Shown: positions 23,161 to 36,138 of the stretch, piece by piece | How the letters are laid out: the number at the start of each line of letters is the position of its first letter | Position numbering within the stretch: the first letter of the stretch is position 1 | DNA from: Nageia nagi | Taxonomy: Eukaryota > Pinophyta | Assembly: GCA_050084985.1 (NCBI GenBank) | Contig: JBITNC010000001.1 | Span: forward strand, 62,186,001 to 62,250,000 | Direction: 5' to 3' | Length of the DNA stretch: 64,000 bases | Notes under the pieces: generated by a model | Database searches by the model: none | Told to the model about the DNA's origin: nothing | Seen by the model: the letters and a program-made list of their open reading frames with translations, nothing else | Position numbers and translations under genes: made by a program

Positions 23161-23764
23161 TGTAAACACCTAAATATGAATTTTATTGAAATAGAAATCA
23201 TATTTTAAGGTATCAAAGTTGTAAAAATGTAAAAGTGTTAAAAATATAAAAAAGAACATCATAATCGATGAAATTGGTGTAAGTGCCTAGAAAAGGCACC
23301 ATAAGCCATGTAATATATGTAGATCTAAAGAAAGTAAAGGGACAAGATATTTTTATAAAATAAGATCTAAAATAAAGAACTCTCTATCAAATATTAGATA
23401 GGTTAACTTATGAGAATCACATCATATGAATAACAATGATGTTTGTAACACCACCTATCTAAGGATCTATTATCTACTCTTCATCATCTTTCACATTCCA
23501 TAATTTCATCATCACTTATAACCATTCTTATAGTGTTGATTTTGTGCAAAGGAAAATCACATAGTGTGCATGTTGTGGTTTTAGAGTCACAAGACCTCAT
23601 ATATAAGCAAAGGACTAGTTCAAAAATTGTCATCTCATATATGATGAAGGGAAGAGTATAATCACATAAGCAAATACACATTTATCCTCATTCATATTTC
23701 AATAAGTATATTATAGAAAAAATAGTATTTATTTTTATTATAATTCATTATTTATTATCTAAAC
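23161..23764 (+). repeat. 3' LTR of element D
   Basis: Begins TGTAAACACC directly after the purine-rich aaaaatatgggtaaaa and aligns with the 5' copy to about 23764. The right end is uncertain by some ten bases. Confidence 0.82.
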
Positions 23765-26700
23765 TTGAGAAAAACCCTAACGTAGTTAATTTACACTATC
23801 TAACTCAAGGGAAACCAATAAGTAATATTATTTTATTATCACCACAATAACACATTACATTTTTCTTACCGTACTTCATAGGGTTATGCCAATATATAAT
23901 TAGAATGTCCTTTAGGAATACATGTTACCTCATGGGGTTATTATATCATATTTACTCTATTAAGGAGTACTTAGATTCCTTTCACATTAAAAGAATCCAC
24001 CAAGGTTTTTATAGTTGTGTACCTCTTCAAAATTGGCAAGATACCATACTATTGATACATAGAGTGCTTTTACAATAGTATCATAGAATCTAGATAATCT
24101 ATCAAGAATGCTTCATAAATATAGATATAGTACTTTAACAAAGTTATAATAAGTTAAAATAAGAAAAAAAACTCATTTATAAATCCAAACAAAAAACTTT
24201 CTACATTATATATGATGAGCATAATTTTTGAAACTTTAAGGTTAAGTGAGCTCATTTTTCCATGATGACCAAATCGTATCCCAACCATTGGGATAATGGT
24301 TTTCTCCTTTAGTGTTATAATATCCTCCCAAGTGCTTTCATACATCATCTCCATGCATAAATAACAATCAATAATGCGTTATTGTCCCATGAAAATGCAT
24401 CTATATGAGCTTAATCTACCTCACTTTAGGCTTAACATGATGATGCAAACATATTAACCTATGAATATTAGAACTTTGTTAATGCATAATGAAGTTGCAT
24501 TTTGATACCAAAGTTCACCTTTGTAACCATACACAAGGTTCACCCTTATCAACATACTTTCTAAATGAAACTCTTTAGCCATGCATTCCCAAACATAACA
24601 ATCTATGTATACTCAATTTATGTAATAAACCAATCCATGCATCATTCATGTTAACTATTTATTCCATGAAATTACCAATATTATATGCATTAACTCAAAT
24701 TGGAATAATGAATGAAACTGTAAGCATAAATGTAGTTACATAACTATGTTTAACTGCAAAGCTCATCCTTGTATGCAATATTGAATATGTACATGATCCA
24801 CCATTGACTTCATGCCCATGCAAATTAAACTCCACATTCATAAATAAATATGGTATCCATGCATTACTACTTTAGTCAAGCACATAATTCATATAATATT
24901 TTTTATGTTTATTTCTTGTTTAGTTCTTGTAGTTTAAGAAACTTATCCCCTACACATAAAGGTTTCATCATAGACTCCTAATATTTTTACTAACTATTAT
25001 CGTTATTCTAAGTCCATGTCAATAATGATTCTTCTACATATATATCACTCAAAGGATCATAATAATCTATTAAAGACCTATTTTAAGTTCAATTTATAAA
25101 CAAATTTAGATATTATATATGTTTCTAGGTTATACTTTTAGCATTTTATAAAGACTACAAAGGTGCTTAATGAAAATCAAGAAATGGTTTTGTAAACTTT
25201 TACTACATAAAGGTTAATTAAGTTAGAGATCAAAGATTCATATTAATATTTTTATCAAAGTAACTAAACATAAAGAGCCATAAGGAGAGTAGGTCCCTAT
25301 TCTTACAAAAGTCTTACAACTATAACAAGTTTATATACAAATTTTGGTATGCTTTATGCAACAATTTCATAGTATTAAAAAATTCTAAAGGTTGTTATGA
25401 CATCTATAAATGAACTAAAAATGAAATTTGACTTTCTTAAATAAGAAATAGTATTCTTATAGCAAGTATACCATAGCTTTTATACAAACATTTTGTCCAT
25501 ATTTTACATTATTATAGCAATCTATCTATAGTTATAGACATATTAGAGTTTGAAAAAAAATTGTACCCCTTTTTTTAGATTTTCATAGAATTTTCCATTT
25601 TTGGCTAAAAGGAAGAGACCCTATTTTGTGTACAACTTCTCCAATTTGTAGTAAGAATGAATAGCTAGGTTTTAATCTGTATAATTTCTAAAAAAAATTA
25701 ATACATCAATTAGGTTAAGAAACACTATGAAATAACAATGTCATCTTAGGGTTTATTTCCAAGTTATAGTATACTCAACACCCTAAGTATTTTCAAATAC
25801 CTTTTTAAGGTTCATTCACTATTTTATTAATGCAAATATAGTCCTATGAATTTATTTATGATAAAAAATAAAGTATAACCAAGGTTTAATCCCAATATAT
25901 TTAAAACACTATAATAGAGTCTTTCCATTATCTTAGAAATATTTTCACCATTCCTATAGTTCTACAAATTTGTTTAAAGAATAGTAGAATTATAGCTAGG
26001 GTTTTAAAATAAAAAAATTACATAAGAATTACTTCAGAGTTTATCATTTATGATCTAGGGTTTAAAGGCCCAAAATAACTTACATGGTTAGTGGATAGAT
26101 TCAATAAAACTCAAAATACTAATGATCAATTTTCTTCTTTTCCTTCATTCCTCTACGACTTTGTTACCTCTTCTAGAATTATTATGAAACATGAACTCCA
26201 CTCTCTCATATATTGACAAATTTCCAAACCCTAGGAACATTACTAAAACCATTGCTTATTCAGATTAAAAACTTACAATAAATGATTAATGAATCTATTT
26301 AATACTTATCTAAGGAAGAACTCAAGTAGCTACTCCCATAATAACAATGTATGGATACCTCTTTCATCCAATCAACCAACCTAGGCATCCATTTACCCTC
26401 ATGATGGCAATGTATCTTTGTAAATTTCAACTAATCTAGGGCATAGTTTTGGTAGTGTGATGAACATTTCATAATATTTTTTTCCCAAATTGTTATCCAT
26501 ATGATCCCATAATCATCTTTACTTGCCCCAATACTAGATTTAATGGTGGTTTTACATTCATCTCATTGTGGCTATCTAAGATAAGATGCATGGACAAGAG
26601 GTAACCCTAAATGATGGATGGATTAGGGTCCACTATAACCTAAGTTTCCTTTTCATCTCACTAATTTTCACCACTCAATAATAAACCAAACAACATTCTT

Positions 26701-27549
26701 TATCTAGCCCATGCCTAGTTATATGCTTTTTCTTCTCATTAAAACTTATGCCCATTTAATATAAGTCTAGTTTGATTAGGATGTTAAGTCCTTAGGTCTA
26801 GGCTAATGAATAATATTTAGGTTTAGGTTTTCTTTTCTTTTATTTTATTTTTTTAATTTATTTTCCAAATATTAACACTATATTTTATTTTTCAGGTTTG
26901 TACACATGCAATTGAATGATTTTTCATGAATGCACTTGACATATGTCAATATAAAAATAATCTATAATACCACAATATTACAAATTCACAAATAATTTTA
27001 ATGATATGCAATTTAATTATAACAATATATTTTCCATGACTCGATGCAATTTCATGATTTAGAAATATAGTAATGTAGTCCATAAATACATACATTTCTT
27101 TTAATAGATATAACAATTTATGAGATTTGGATCATGATAATAAAAATCAAAACTTTCCATGCAACCATGCTATTTTAGGATTTTGATCAAGAGTATACAA
27201 ATATTAATGTGGTCATAAAAACCATGATCTTTCATCAATGAACATATTAAAGGTGGTTTGGCATACTTTTACAATCCTTGATGTGCAAACCCATGCACCA
27301 ATGAAAATGCACAATCCTATAAGTGCTCTAAGTAATACCTCATAAAAATAATAATTGATATTAGCAATAATAGTATTCCATATGGCTATGAATAATCATA
27401 CATATACATATAAAATATTATCATTTAACCATCATAATCATAATTAATTATATCATGATTCCATGTCATAATGTCAATTAAACATGAAATTAAAGCATAA
27501 CATAATGCACCTAGGACTGCGGTCTTGTGGGTTATGACATGTTGAAAGT
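23765..27549. other. 3.8 kb without recognisable features
   Basis: AT-rich sequence with frequent stops in all frames. I find no element termini, domain motif, RNA gene or clear tandem repeat. It is most likely very old repeat DNA. Confidence 0.5.
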
Positions 27550-29950
27550 ATGAAATACAATCTTCCTAGTTTTAATGCCTAAAACTCCAAAATAAAAATT
27601 AAATTGAAATAATATATACCAATCAACCTATGCAATATCCTATATAAAATGGTCACAAAGATTAAAGTAGAGAGAATGAAGGAATTTTTACTAGCACTAA
27701 TCTTAAATGAATAGGATGTGTTTATGCAAGCAAGGTGAATAATAAATGGGATTGTACTTATATATGAGGTGTTACATTCAATCAAAGCTAAGAAATATCA
27801 GGTCATGATGACCAAATTAGATATAGATAAGACTTATGATACTCTAACGAAGTGGGTCTTCTTAGATTTGATACTCTGAAGATTTGGTTTTGGAAAAAAA
27901 TGGAGGACATGGATAATAGAATGCATCAATACCAAGATTCTTAGTTGTAAGCTCAGGGAGATGTATAAGGAAAGGAGACCCAAAATCTCCTTATCTTTTC
28001 ATAATAATGCATAGGCTATTGGAAGGTATATAAATAAAGCTTAAGAAAATAAGCTAATATGAGGAATATTAGTACCAAAACATTGTGATCTAGTGACTCA
28101 CCACTAATTTATTGATGACATAGTCCTGGTGTAAAAATAAATACATAATGAAGAAAAATAATTCATGAAAGTTTTGAGAAATTATGAAAGAGAAACCAAT
28201 AAAAGTGTAAATATATAAAAAATAAAACTATATATGTTAAATTATATAAAATAAATACATAATAAAGTAGGAAAATCTTGGTTTGTACAATAGAATAACA
28301 CCCAATTAAATACTTGGTAATGCCCCTCTTTATAGGAAAGGCGAGGAAACAAATATTGGGATGATGTGTTGAAAAAAATTGATAAGAATATAGTAGGTTG
28401 GAAAAGTAAAATGGTTATATATGTTATCAAACTCCTTATCAAATATACTTTATAATGTTTCCCAATCTATAGTCCCATGATATTCAAATTGCTAAAGATA
28501 GTAGCAAATAGAATAGATAATGTGTCCAGGATATTTCTATGGGATGAAGTGAAAAAAGAAAATTTTCCCTAGTGGCATGAGATAAAATCTATGAGAAAAG
28601 GGAAAAAGGAAGCTAGATCTAAATAAAATGATAAAAATCAATTAATATTTAAGGGGAAAACTAACATGGAAAATGGCTATAGAGGCAAATAAATACTAGA
28701 TAAAAATTTGCAAGGAAAAATATCTCCAAAATACAAATATCTTCTTAAGGGTAGAAAATTCACCCTATGGATCCCATTTTTTGAATGCAATAGTAAATAT
28801 TAAATACATCATAACTCATAATACAAGGTGGGAAATCAAATAAGAAGAAGAAAACTTTTTTCAGGAAGATACTTCATTAAGGAAAAAACCTCTAATCTGT
28901 TAGAAAAATTAAGGAGAGTAGCATAATGGGATATATAATAACAAAGAAAAAATGTGAGTGATTACCATGAAGTTAAAGTAAAAAGTGGAGGATAAAAAAT
29001 CTCCCTTACAAGTAGACTAAAGAATAATATAAAATAATTATTGAAGAGATCCAATAGAAAAGATATAGTACCCAATCAGGGGTGGGAAATCCCAAGATGG
29101 ACATGTATGAGATAAAAAATATAATTATAATTATGGTAGAACATATGGTTAAAAGTATTAATCCCAAAATTAATGTTTTTCATGTAAACTTTTGCATACA
29201 ATAAGCTATGAACTATGGATAGCTTAAATAAGTGATATTAATTACCAAATAAGTTTTTTATTGGAAAAAAAAGAAACAATATGACACATCCTCATTCATT
29301 ATATATTTACATCAAAATTATGGGAAAAGATTAGGAAAATCCTAATTTATCATTGGGCACCACCATATACAATACAAGAAATTATTATATAATGGCTAAA
29401 GACAATAGTCAAGAAAGGAAAAATAGAACTCTTGAGCTTTATTCTAAAACATGTTTGTTGGCAAGTATGGAAAGAACATAATAATAGAATACTTAAAAAT
29501 AAGAAAGATGAAGAAAAACATGTTTATAAAATAGAAAGGATAATATTAATGTAAAATATTAAGGATTTCACAAGTGGGAGTGAAGACCTTGAACCTTATA
29601 AATATTTGTTAAATGATGATAAAACTTAAAAAGGGAGTGATTAATCACCACATTAAGATTAGAATCATTACAAATGGAACAAAACACAAGATGATAGCTT
29701 AGTAAATTGAAAGGAATATAGTACCAATAAGTAAATAGAACATGGGTGAAAGGATAAGTTGGTGGAATGGATGCATTAATTATAAATTATACTAAATCAA
29801 TCAATTGGAGGAGAGGGTATATAGAGAAGATTTGCATACCAACCTATGAAAATGCAAAGGAAAAGAAAGCAGATAGGAAAAGAGTATAATAAGAGGAATA
29901 ATGGAGGATATCTAGTTAAGATAGAGACAAAATAAATAAAAATTGTTAAA
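27550..29950 (+). mobile_element. 5'-truncated L1-type LINE
   Basis: The segment starts within ORF2, shortly before the RT fingers, and runs to an A-rich stretch (aaaataaataaaaattgtta) near 29930-29950. The endonuclease and ORF1 are missing, the usual outcome of incomplete target-primed reverse transcription. Target duplications could not be recognised. Confidence 0.8.
27600..29560 (+). pseudogene. LINE ORF2: reverse transcriptase and zf-RVT end
   Basis: The frame opens with PINLCNILYKMVTKIKVER and IINGIVLIYEVLHSIKAKKY, then TKLDIDKTYD (first catalytic Asp) and FGFGKKWRTWIIECI. After a frame change it reads GDPKSPYLFIIMHRLLEG and the catalytic box FIDDIVLV at 28108-28131 with both Asp intact. 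The tail includes DDVLKKIDKNIVGWKSKM, LLKIVANRIDNVSRIFLWDE and a C-terminal segment HILIHYIFTSKLWEKIRKIL, WAPPYTIQEIII and VCWQVWKEHNNRI, the reverse-transcriptase zinc-binding region of plant L1 elements. Many TAG/TAA stops interrupt it. Confidence 0.87.
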
Positions 29951-29962
29951 AAAGATGAACTA

Positions 29963-30670
29963 TGAGGTTCTAATATTTCAATTAAAACTTTGATGAATCT
30001 ACTCTCTAATATTTTTAAAAGAATCCAAGTAAGATAATATTAGACAAAATACATAAGGAGGAGAGACAATTTTAACATGGTTCACCCAGTGTAGGCTACA
30101 TCCATAGAGAATATTTTAATCATTTGATTACCATAAATATTCCAATACACCAAGAGATAAATCAACAACATAACCTTGTTATAACCCTCTTCTTGGTACT
30201 AAAAAACTCTCACTCTCTCTCCAACATACATTATTCCCAATCTAACACCATAGATTTATAGGAGTTTTCCATCCCAAATTAGCCAAAAATATCTCAAAAG
30301 TGTAACTACTGACTCAAGAATTTAAATATCATGAAGAGTGCATTTAGATTCCTAAATTAGAGTGTAATGCATTCTATCTGCTAACCAACCACCATCAAAT
30401 TGAGCATGATCTCATGATCAAAGTCCTATAGATTAATTGATATTCCAAAACCCAAAAAACCCTTATGTTGATCAATTGATTGATTGCATAGTCAACTAAC
30501 TGATTAGTTTATGTCAAAGTATAAGCTAAATTTTGAATTGGTCAAATGATCCTCCATGATTAACCTTGTGTTTATTAATTAGAAATAGAGAGTGAAAATA
30601 CACAAACATAGCCAATGAATTAGGCTACATACTTAATAGTATCCATATTAGATACTAATCCTATTACACA
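29963..30670 (-). repeat. Probable 3' LTR of copia element F
   Basis: It follows the RNase H of F on the minus strand. It would begin TGTGTAATAGG and end TTAGAACCTCA, with a TATA-like CCTATAAATC (30253-30262) and a downstream segment tggatgtagcctacactggg as in many copia R-U5 regions. No second copy exists in the window, so borders are provisional. Confidence 0.5.
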
Positions 30671-30689
30671 AATTTGTAGTAAGGTATTG

Positions 30690-31830
30690 AAAGCTTCTCA
30701 TTATGGCCTCTCATTCCTTGAGACCTACTAAAGTGGAGTAAAAACTCAACTTCTACCTTATTACAATATTTTTGAGCTTTCAATATGGTTTTGATATGCA
30801 TGAATCTTTTCCAAGTTTACTGAACCATCCTCCATCATTTATATATTAAATGGTACCTAAGTTGTATATATTTAGTTCTTGAATGGAATATCAAATTCTT
30901 AGCAATATGGATAACACATTGACTACCAATCCATAATGTAGCATCTCCTTTCTCCTTTTTCCTTTCATAACTCCTTAATCAATCATTACAAACAAATCAT
31001 ATCCTTTCTAGCTTTAGTAGTACAAACATACTCTACTTTCATGGTTGAGAGGGCTACAACTTGTTGAAGTTTGGAGATCCAACTAATTGCTAAACCACCA
31101 ATGATAAATACATATCTATAGTCATCCTCCTACTATCTTGATCACATGCCATATTTGAATCCACATAACCTTGCAAGAAACTATTAGAACCTAATTTTTT
31201 TTAAAAATAATTTGAAGTACCTCTCAAATGCTTGATTATCCACTTAATTATTTTTGAATGTATTATTCATAAATCTACCTATAACTTCCACTTCTTGTGC
31301 TATGTATGGTCTTGTGTAAATCATGACATACATCAAAATACCAACCCCTCAAGCATAGGAGAACTTATACAATTAATCATGTTCCTCTTATTTCTTTGGA
31401 CACAAATATTTGGTGAGTATAGAGTGTTTTATTAAATATGTATAGACCCCTTTTGAATCCTTCATGTTGAATTATTTTAGCATATGTATTTCTTTATCCC
31501 TTATGATTCTATATCAAGGATTTATTTTACCTCACTCCAATCCCTCATATCAAATTTTTTAGCCAACTTTTCTTTTAGATTAATAATGTCTTACATGCTA
31601 GATCCTACCATAACCAAATCATCCACATACAAAAGCAAGATAATATAATTTCTATTTTTAGTTCTCTTGAAAAACACATAATGATCAAATTAACATATAG
31701 TAAATTTTTGATTTCCCATGAATGTATCAAATGTAATATACCATTTCCTTGGATCTTGATTAAGGTCATACAAGTTCTTTTTTAATTTACGGTAATGCTC
31801 CACCAATTCTCAACTTTAGAAAAAACATAC
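30690..31830 (-). pseudogene. copia element F: RT C-terminal half and RNase H
   Basis: From the right, the minus strand reads KLKKNLYDLNQDPRKWY, FDTFMGNQKFTIC, FDHYVFFKRTKNRNYII and LLLYVDDLVMVGSSM (catalytic Y-V-D-D intact, near 31630). RNase H follows: IIKHLRGTSNYF, QGYVDSNMACDQDSRR, AISWISKLQQVVALS and VEYVCTTKARKDMI, ending near FHSRTKYIQLRYHLI. The upstream part of pol ends abruptly at about 31830, where the 3.83-kb repeat unit begins. This is a different copia family from B (NRNYIILLLYVDDL here, KDVVLILIYVDDLL there). Confidence 0.85.
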
Positions 31831-31838
31831 AATTCAAA

Positions 31839-34800
31839 CCTATTTTTTCTTTATTTAATATTCAACAACTAAATGATTTAGGAATGGAAAAAGGAAAACT
31901 ACATGAGCATGTTAACAATGATAGCTAGTCAACACCCACATGTCAAGATTAGCCAAATTCAAATTAACCAATCATGAAAAAACTTTTTGGTGTTCACTTC
32001 ACAACTATCACTCCATTGCAAGATGCCACACATGTTTCCACATCATTTATTTCCATGAACTATGATACAAATAATATGATCATGGGGTTGTTGTTTTCTA
32101 CTTAGGTTCTATATCACCCAAGATAACACTCATCCATAATGTTAGATATTTTCACCCGATGAATAACCCTCTGTATCATAGGTCTAAATAGATTATACTA
32201 AATAATTCCTCCATATGAAATGGGTATAGCATCATCACCTTATGGAATAGTTATCATACCTTTATATGATTCATCTCAATAAATATGACTACAAGATAAC
32301 TTCACCTAGTAATTACAGTTTTATCAATTTCTACCCCTATTTGATAACTCGTCAGAGGTATAAAATGCTAACCTTCGCATTTCTATCAGCTAGGTCCACC
32401 ATGTTGCCTAACATCCCCATGCCCATATATTGGGGAGCCATAATTATTATAATATTACTATTCTTGATTTGTTTATTTCATCTAATCATTTTATTAAAAA
32501 GAGTTATAAAGCAAAAACCACCCCATACTACCTTTCTTGGAGATAATTGGTATTGATCCAATTATTGGTATTCTAGGTTTATCTACTTAAATGATACAAT
32601 CCATGAGGTCATGTATTACATTCTAATCCTATCATTATGATAAACCATAGATCATTAAATATATATTCATAATCAAATGAATACAACCAAATAAATCATT
32701 ATATATCATCATAATTAATCATTGAGAATAATCATCTCAAGCATGTTTGGGAAGAAATCATAAAATATAGCTTACTCAAGAAGATATCATAAAATATACA
32801 AAACATATTTCATAACCAAAAATCCAACATGCACAACTAGACAAAAGAAATAATACATTATAAGTACAACTTTACTAAAGAGTAGTGACAAATACTAAGA
32901 GTCATCTAAGGGTGACTACTTCTAGAAAGGGAGTGCAACAATAGAGTGATCCTCACATTAAAAATATTTTAGAAGGATAAGTTTCTCTTTTCATTTAGTA
33001 TAATCATAATGATATTTTATATATTATTCTTTAGCCATTAATAACCATCAACTTTCCATTGGTCATGGTTATCAATCAATAATGCTTAACAAGAGTTCAC
33101 ACACAATTGAATTTGATTTTAGGTTAATTGTTAGTCATTAGTATGATTTAGTTGAAGATTACTATGATTGGTTAAGTATTCTTATTTTTACTCATTGAAT
33201 AACCTAAGTATTATTTCTCTTTTTGGTTTATCTTCCAAATATCACTTTCTAAGGCATTATAACTACCAACTTTATTTCCAAAGCTCTTTGAGTATATTAA
33301 TTCCGTAGATACACCTTTAATATAAGTAAGGATCTTAGACTAACTTATTGTAATCTTTGAAACTTATTAATATTCAACACTTTAAGAGGTTCATACAATA
33401 TTCCATATATTATTATGAACTTTAAAACTAAATGTATTATATACTTATTTACTTGAATTACATTTCTCATATGGTCATATTTGGATCCATCAATATTATC
33501 TTAGGATTAAGCATGCTCTACACAATCTAATCTCCTCATTAAATTTAGACCATATATTAATATTCTTGATTAATCATCTTATATTTGAATTTTTTTAAAA
33601 GAGACCTAATGTTCTTTCATCTCAATTAGGTAATTCATTATAATGAAGTAACTAATATCATAAATTGTTTTATAATATTTAGAGCTTGAATCTAGTTTAT
33701 ATGTTCATCCTTCTTGTAGAATCTAAGCTTACTTAAAATATTATATCCTTAAATTGATATAGATAAATAAATCTCAAAATAATGATCTATTTCATAAATG
33801 AATATGGGAATTATATAAGTACATCATAAATTTAACAAGTCCTACTAATATTTTGTAGCTAAGTGAAAACATCTTATCCTTAACACATATGTGAAAAGGT
33901 GTACATAAATTGATCTATGATAGAAGTAATACCCAAAAAGATCTTGTAGGTAGTGTATAACATATTAATTTCCAATAAAATTGATGAGTATCAAACATGA
34001 GAGGTTTGCTAGGTATACAAAGTATAATAACCCCTTATTAATTTACATCACTAAGCTTAATGAGTATAAAAATAATTCTTCAAGATCATCCTTGTTCTTT
34101 TGATGGCTCTTCATAATCTTTCCATCTCATTTGTCTAAGTGTCCTTTCAAGTGAATTAAGACTTATATGTTTGGTTACTATGATTGGTTTAATATTATAT
34201 TGAGGATCAAGATAGTTATATCTTTTGAATTATATGCATCCTACCCTAGATGTGTATTATCCAACCCATTATCACATCCAACTTATCAAAAACTTTGACT
34301 CATGAATTACAAAATATTTTACTCAATGCTCCATTCCTGATCATGATAGGATGAAAGTATCACTTAAGGACTACCTCTTTTCCTTGATCATGGATCAAGT
34401 TACAAATATCATAAATACTTATACCACTGACACTTATAAAGTCCTCCACAACATTTCATCAGTTCTATGAAATCTATCATAGTACTAAGTTTAACTAATG
34501 TATAAATTAAATCAATGGAAATAATAATTTTTGTTCCCTCATAACATCACATCATTTTATTATGTTCACATACTATCAATAAAAAACCTATTACATAAAA
34601 TAGAAATCACATATATGTATTTGTAATAAATCCATAACCTTCACTTAATAAACATTCATACTTTCTTTAATTCAAAACAATGTACCATATGGTTTAAAAA
34701 ATAATACTTAATAGAAATATAAAAGTAAATGTTATTATTAAAATAGTGAAGAGCATATCATTGTGGCCTTAAAAAAAACTATTAATAAATATTGAGAATG

Positions 34801-36138
34801 AAGTGCAAGTCAAACATTGGTAAGGCTTGATTTAATCATTATTGAATCTATACTTTACAATATGTATCTAGGTCTAGCATACTCACATAGGAAATAAAAT
34901 TTGTAATGCAATTTTAGAAGATGTAAGGGGGATAAATGGGATCCAAATGGCTTAGTATGACTTCATATAAAATGATAATATGAGGGGAGGCTATGACTCA
35001 GTCTTATAACACCAACATTTTTATCAACATTAAACTTTTCTATGGGTATATTATGATTAATGTTTCCTTGCATTCATTCAGTAAGATGAATTAGAGCTAT
35101 GTTTTTAATCTATAAAATATAAATGTATTCAACATTAATACTCAACAACATGGAAAAAGTTAGGAACACAAATCATTGCACAAGTTGAAAACTTTCTATG
35201 AAGCCCATACAACCTTGAAATCCTTGTAAGATTTAGTACATACCATAATGTCTTGCATCCCTTAATAGGATAATTTAAAGCTAGGTTAGTGATATGTATG
35301 CAAAATCAAAACTATATATTCAAATATATTCCCCAAGTTTTAGGGAAGGATTACAAAGGACATCTAAAACTACATGATGTAAATAAAACAAAGGGAAAAT
35401 TACCATAAACCCCTATAATTTATTATAATAACAAAATTACCCCTAATTTTTCAATAATTACAAAAATACCACTATCACCTTTTTAAAAATATTAAAATAA
35501 GAGCTCAATTTGTAGCATGAGGTAAGAGTTTGATTACTTATCATGCAAGATGATAATTCTATCGATGACTACTAGTGGTACAATCCCATGTAGGAGAAAA
35601 ATAGAAAGAGGCTTGGAGATTACAATATTGGGTTCAAAAGAGATGCCATTGAAGGAATGAATGCAAGATTCTATATAGTCACTAATCGACAAAAGAGATA
35701 CAACATCATGAATCCTCCCCAAACATGAGTTGGACCTTGAAATTATTATTTTAATTTTTTGTAAAAGGTGACATGGGTATTTTTATAATTATTGAAAAAG
35801 TAGGGGTATTTTTGTAATTATGGTAAACTATAGTGGTATATTGGTAATTTTATCTAAAAGAAACATATACCATAAATCAAATCACCTACTGATGGATAGA
35901 AAACACCATAAATGATATAAAACATCTATTACAACTTGAATGGAATGGATATATGATAGCAAAATTGGGGCATCTAACATCTTAGTCAACAAAAACAATT
36001 TGTACAAATAATAGACAATATTTTATTTATTTTCAAGGAGGAAATAATGACTCATGATGAGGGCAAAAAGGTATTTTAACCATCCCTTGAAAATAACATT
36101 ATCTATTAACCTAAAAGCTTATACTAGCAATGTCAACA
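31839..36138 (-). repeat. 3.83-kb repeat unit, left copy (with a 462-bp insertion)
   Basis: The copy aligns with the right copy (40808-43010, 47098-47516, 51354-52581) over its whole length, in the same direction. On the minus strand it begins TGTTGACATTGC and ends in AATATTAAATAAAGAAAAAA. Without its inserted element it is about 3.83 kb; the right copy without insertions is about 3.85 kb. I see no coding sense in it. The left edge cuts into the RT of copia F. It could be a solo LTR, one LTR of an element including relic G, or a retroposon with an A-rich tail. Confidence 0.8.
35385..35864. mobile_element. Non-autonomous terminal-inverted-repeat element, MULE-like
   Basis: The 462-bp element 35394-35855 has inverted ends of about 90 bases, roughly 80 percent alike: left ggaaaattaccataaacccc, right (reverse complement) agataaaattaccaatatac. 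It is flanked by 9-bp near-duplicates aaaacaaag (35385) and aaaagaaac (35856). The right repeat copy at about 52296 lacks it and shows the uninterrupted target. Nine-base duplications and long terminal inverted repeats are typical of Mutator-like elements. The central 270 bp are not inverted and could be captured sequence; a 62-codon minus-strand frame there has no recognisable domain. Confidence 0.75.

Larger units (their letters stand above)
18927..23764 (+). mobile_element. Ty3-type LTR element D lacking polymerase
   Basis: Two direct repeats of about 605 bp (18927-19537 and 23161-23764) both begin TGTA(T/A)ACACCTAAATA and flank 3.6 kb. The interior carries gag, the pre-protease linker and a stretch resembling the protease-RT spacer, but no reverse transcriptase, RNase H or integrase. 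The missing part could be an internal deletion or a design of a non-autonomous family; only other copies can tell. No clear target duplication is seen at the borders. Confidence 0.8.

Noticed and set aside
24505-24522. Minus-strand TTTGGTATCAAAATGC resembling the initiator-Met primer site
   Set aside because: No LTR terminus precedes it and no copia gag follows in the expected direction; one match of this quality can occur by chance.
32266-32556. 96-codon plus-strand frame with a hydrophobic stretch (WGAIIIIILLFLICLF)
   Set aside because: The matching place in the right repeat copy (about 41230-41520) does not keep the frame, so it is a chance open stretch in AT-rich DNA.
31839-36138. Calling the 3.83-kb unit simply the LTR pair of Ty3 relic G
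   Set aside because: The right copy is followed by RT instead of a primer site, and the polypurine tract of G points to an LTR start at 37937, not 36138. Left open as a finding.
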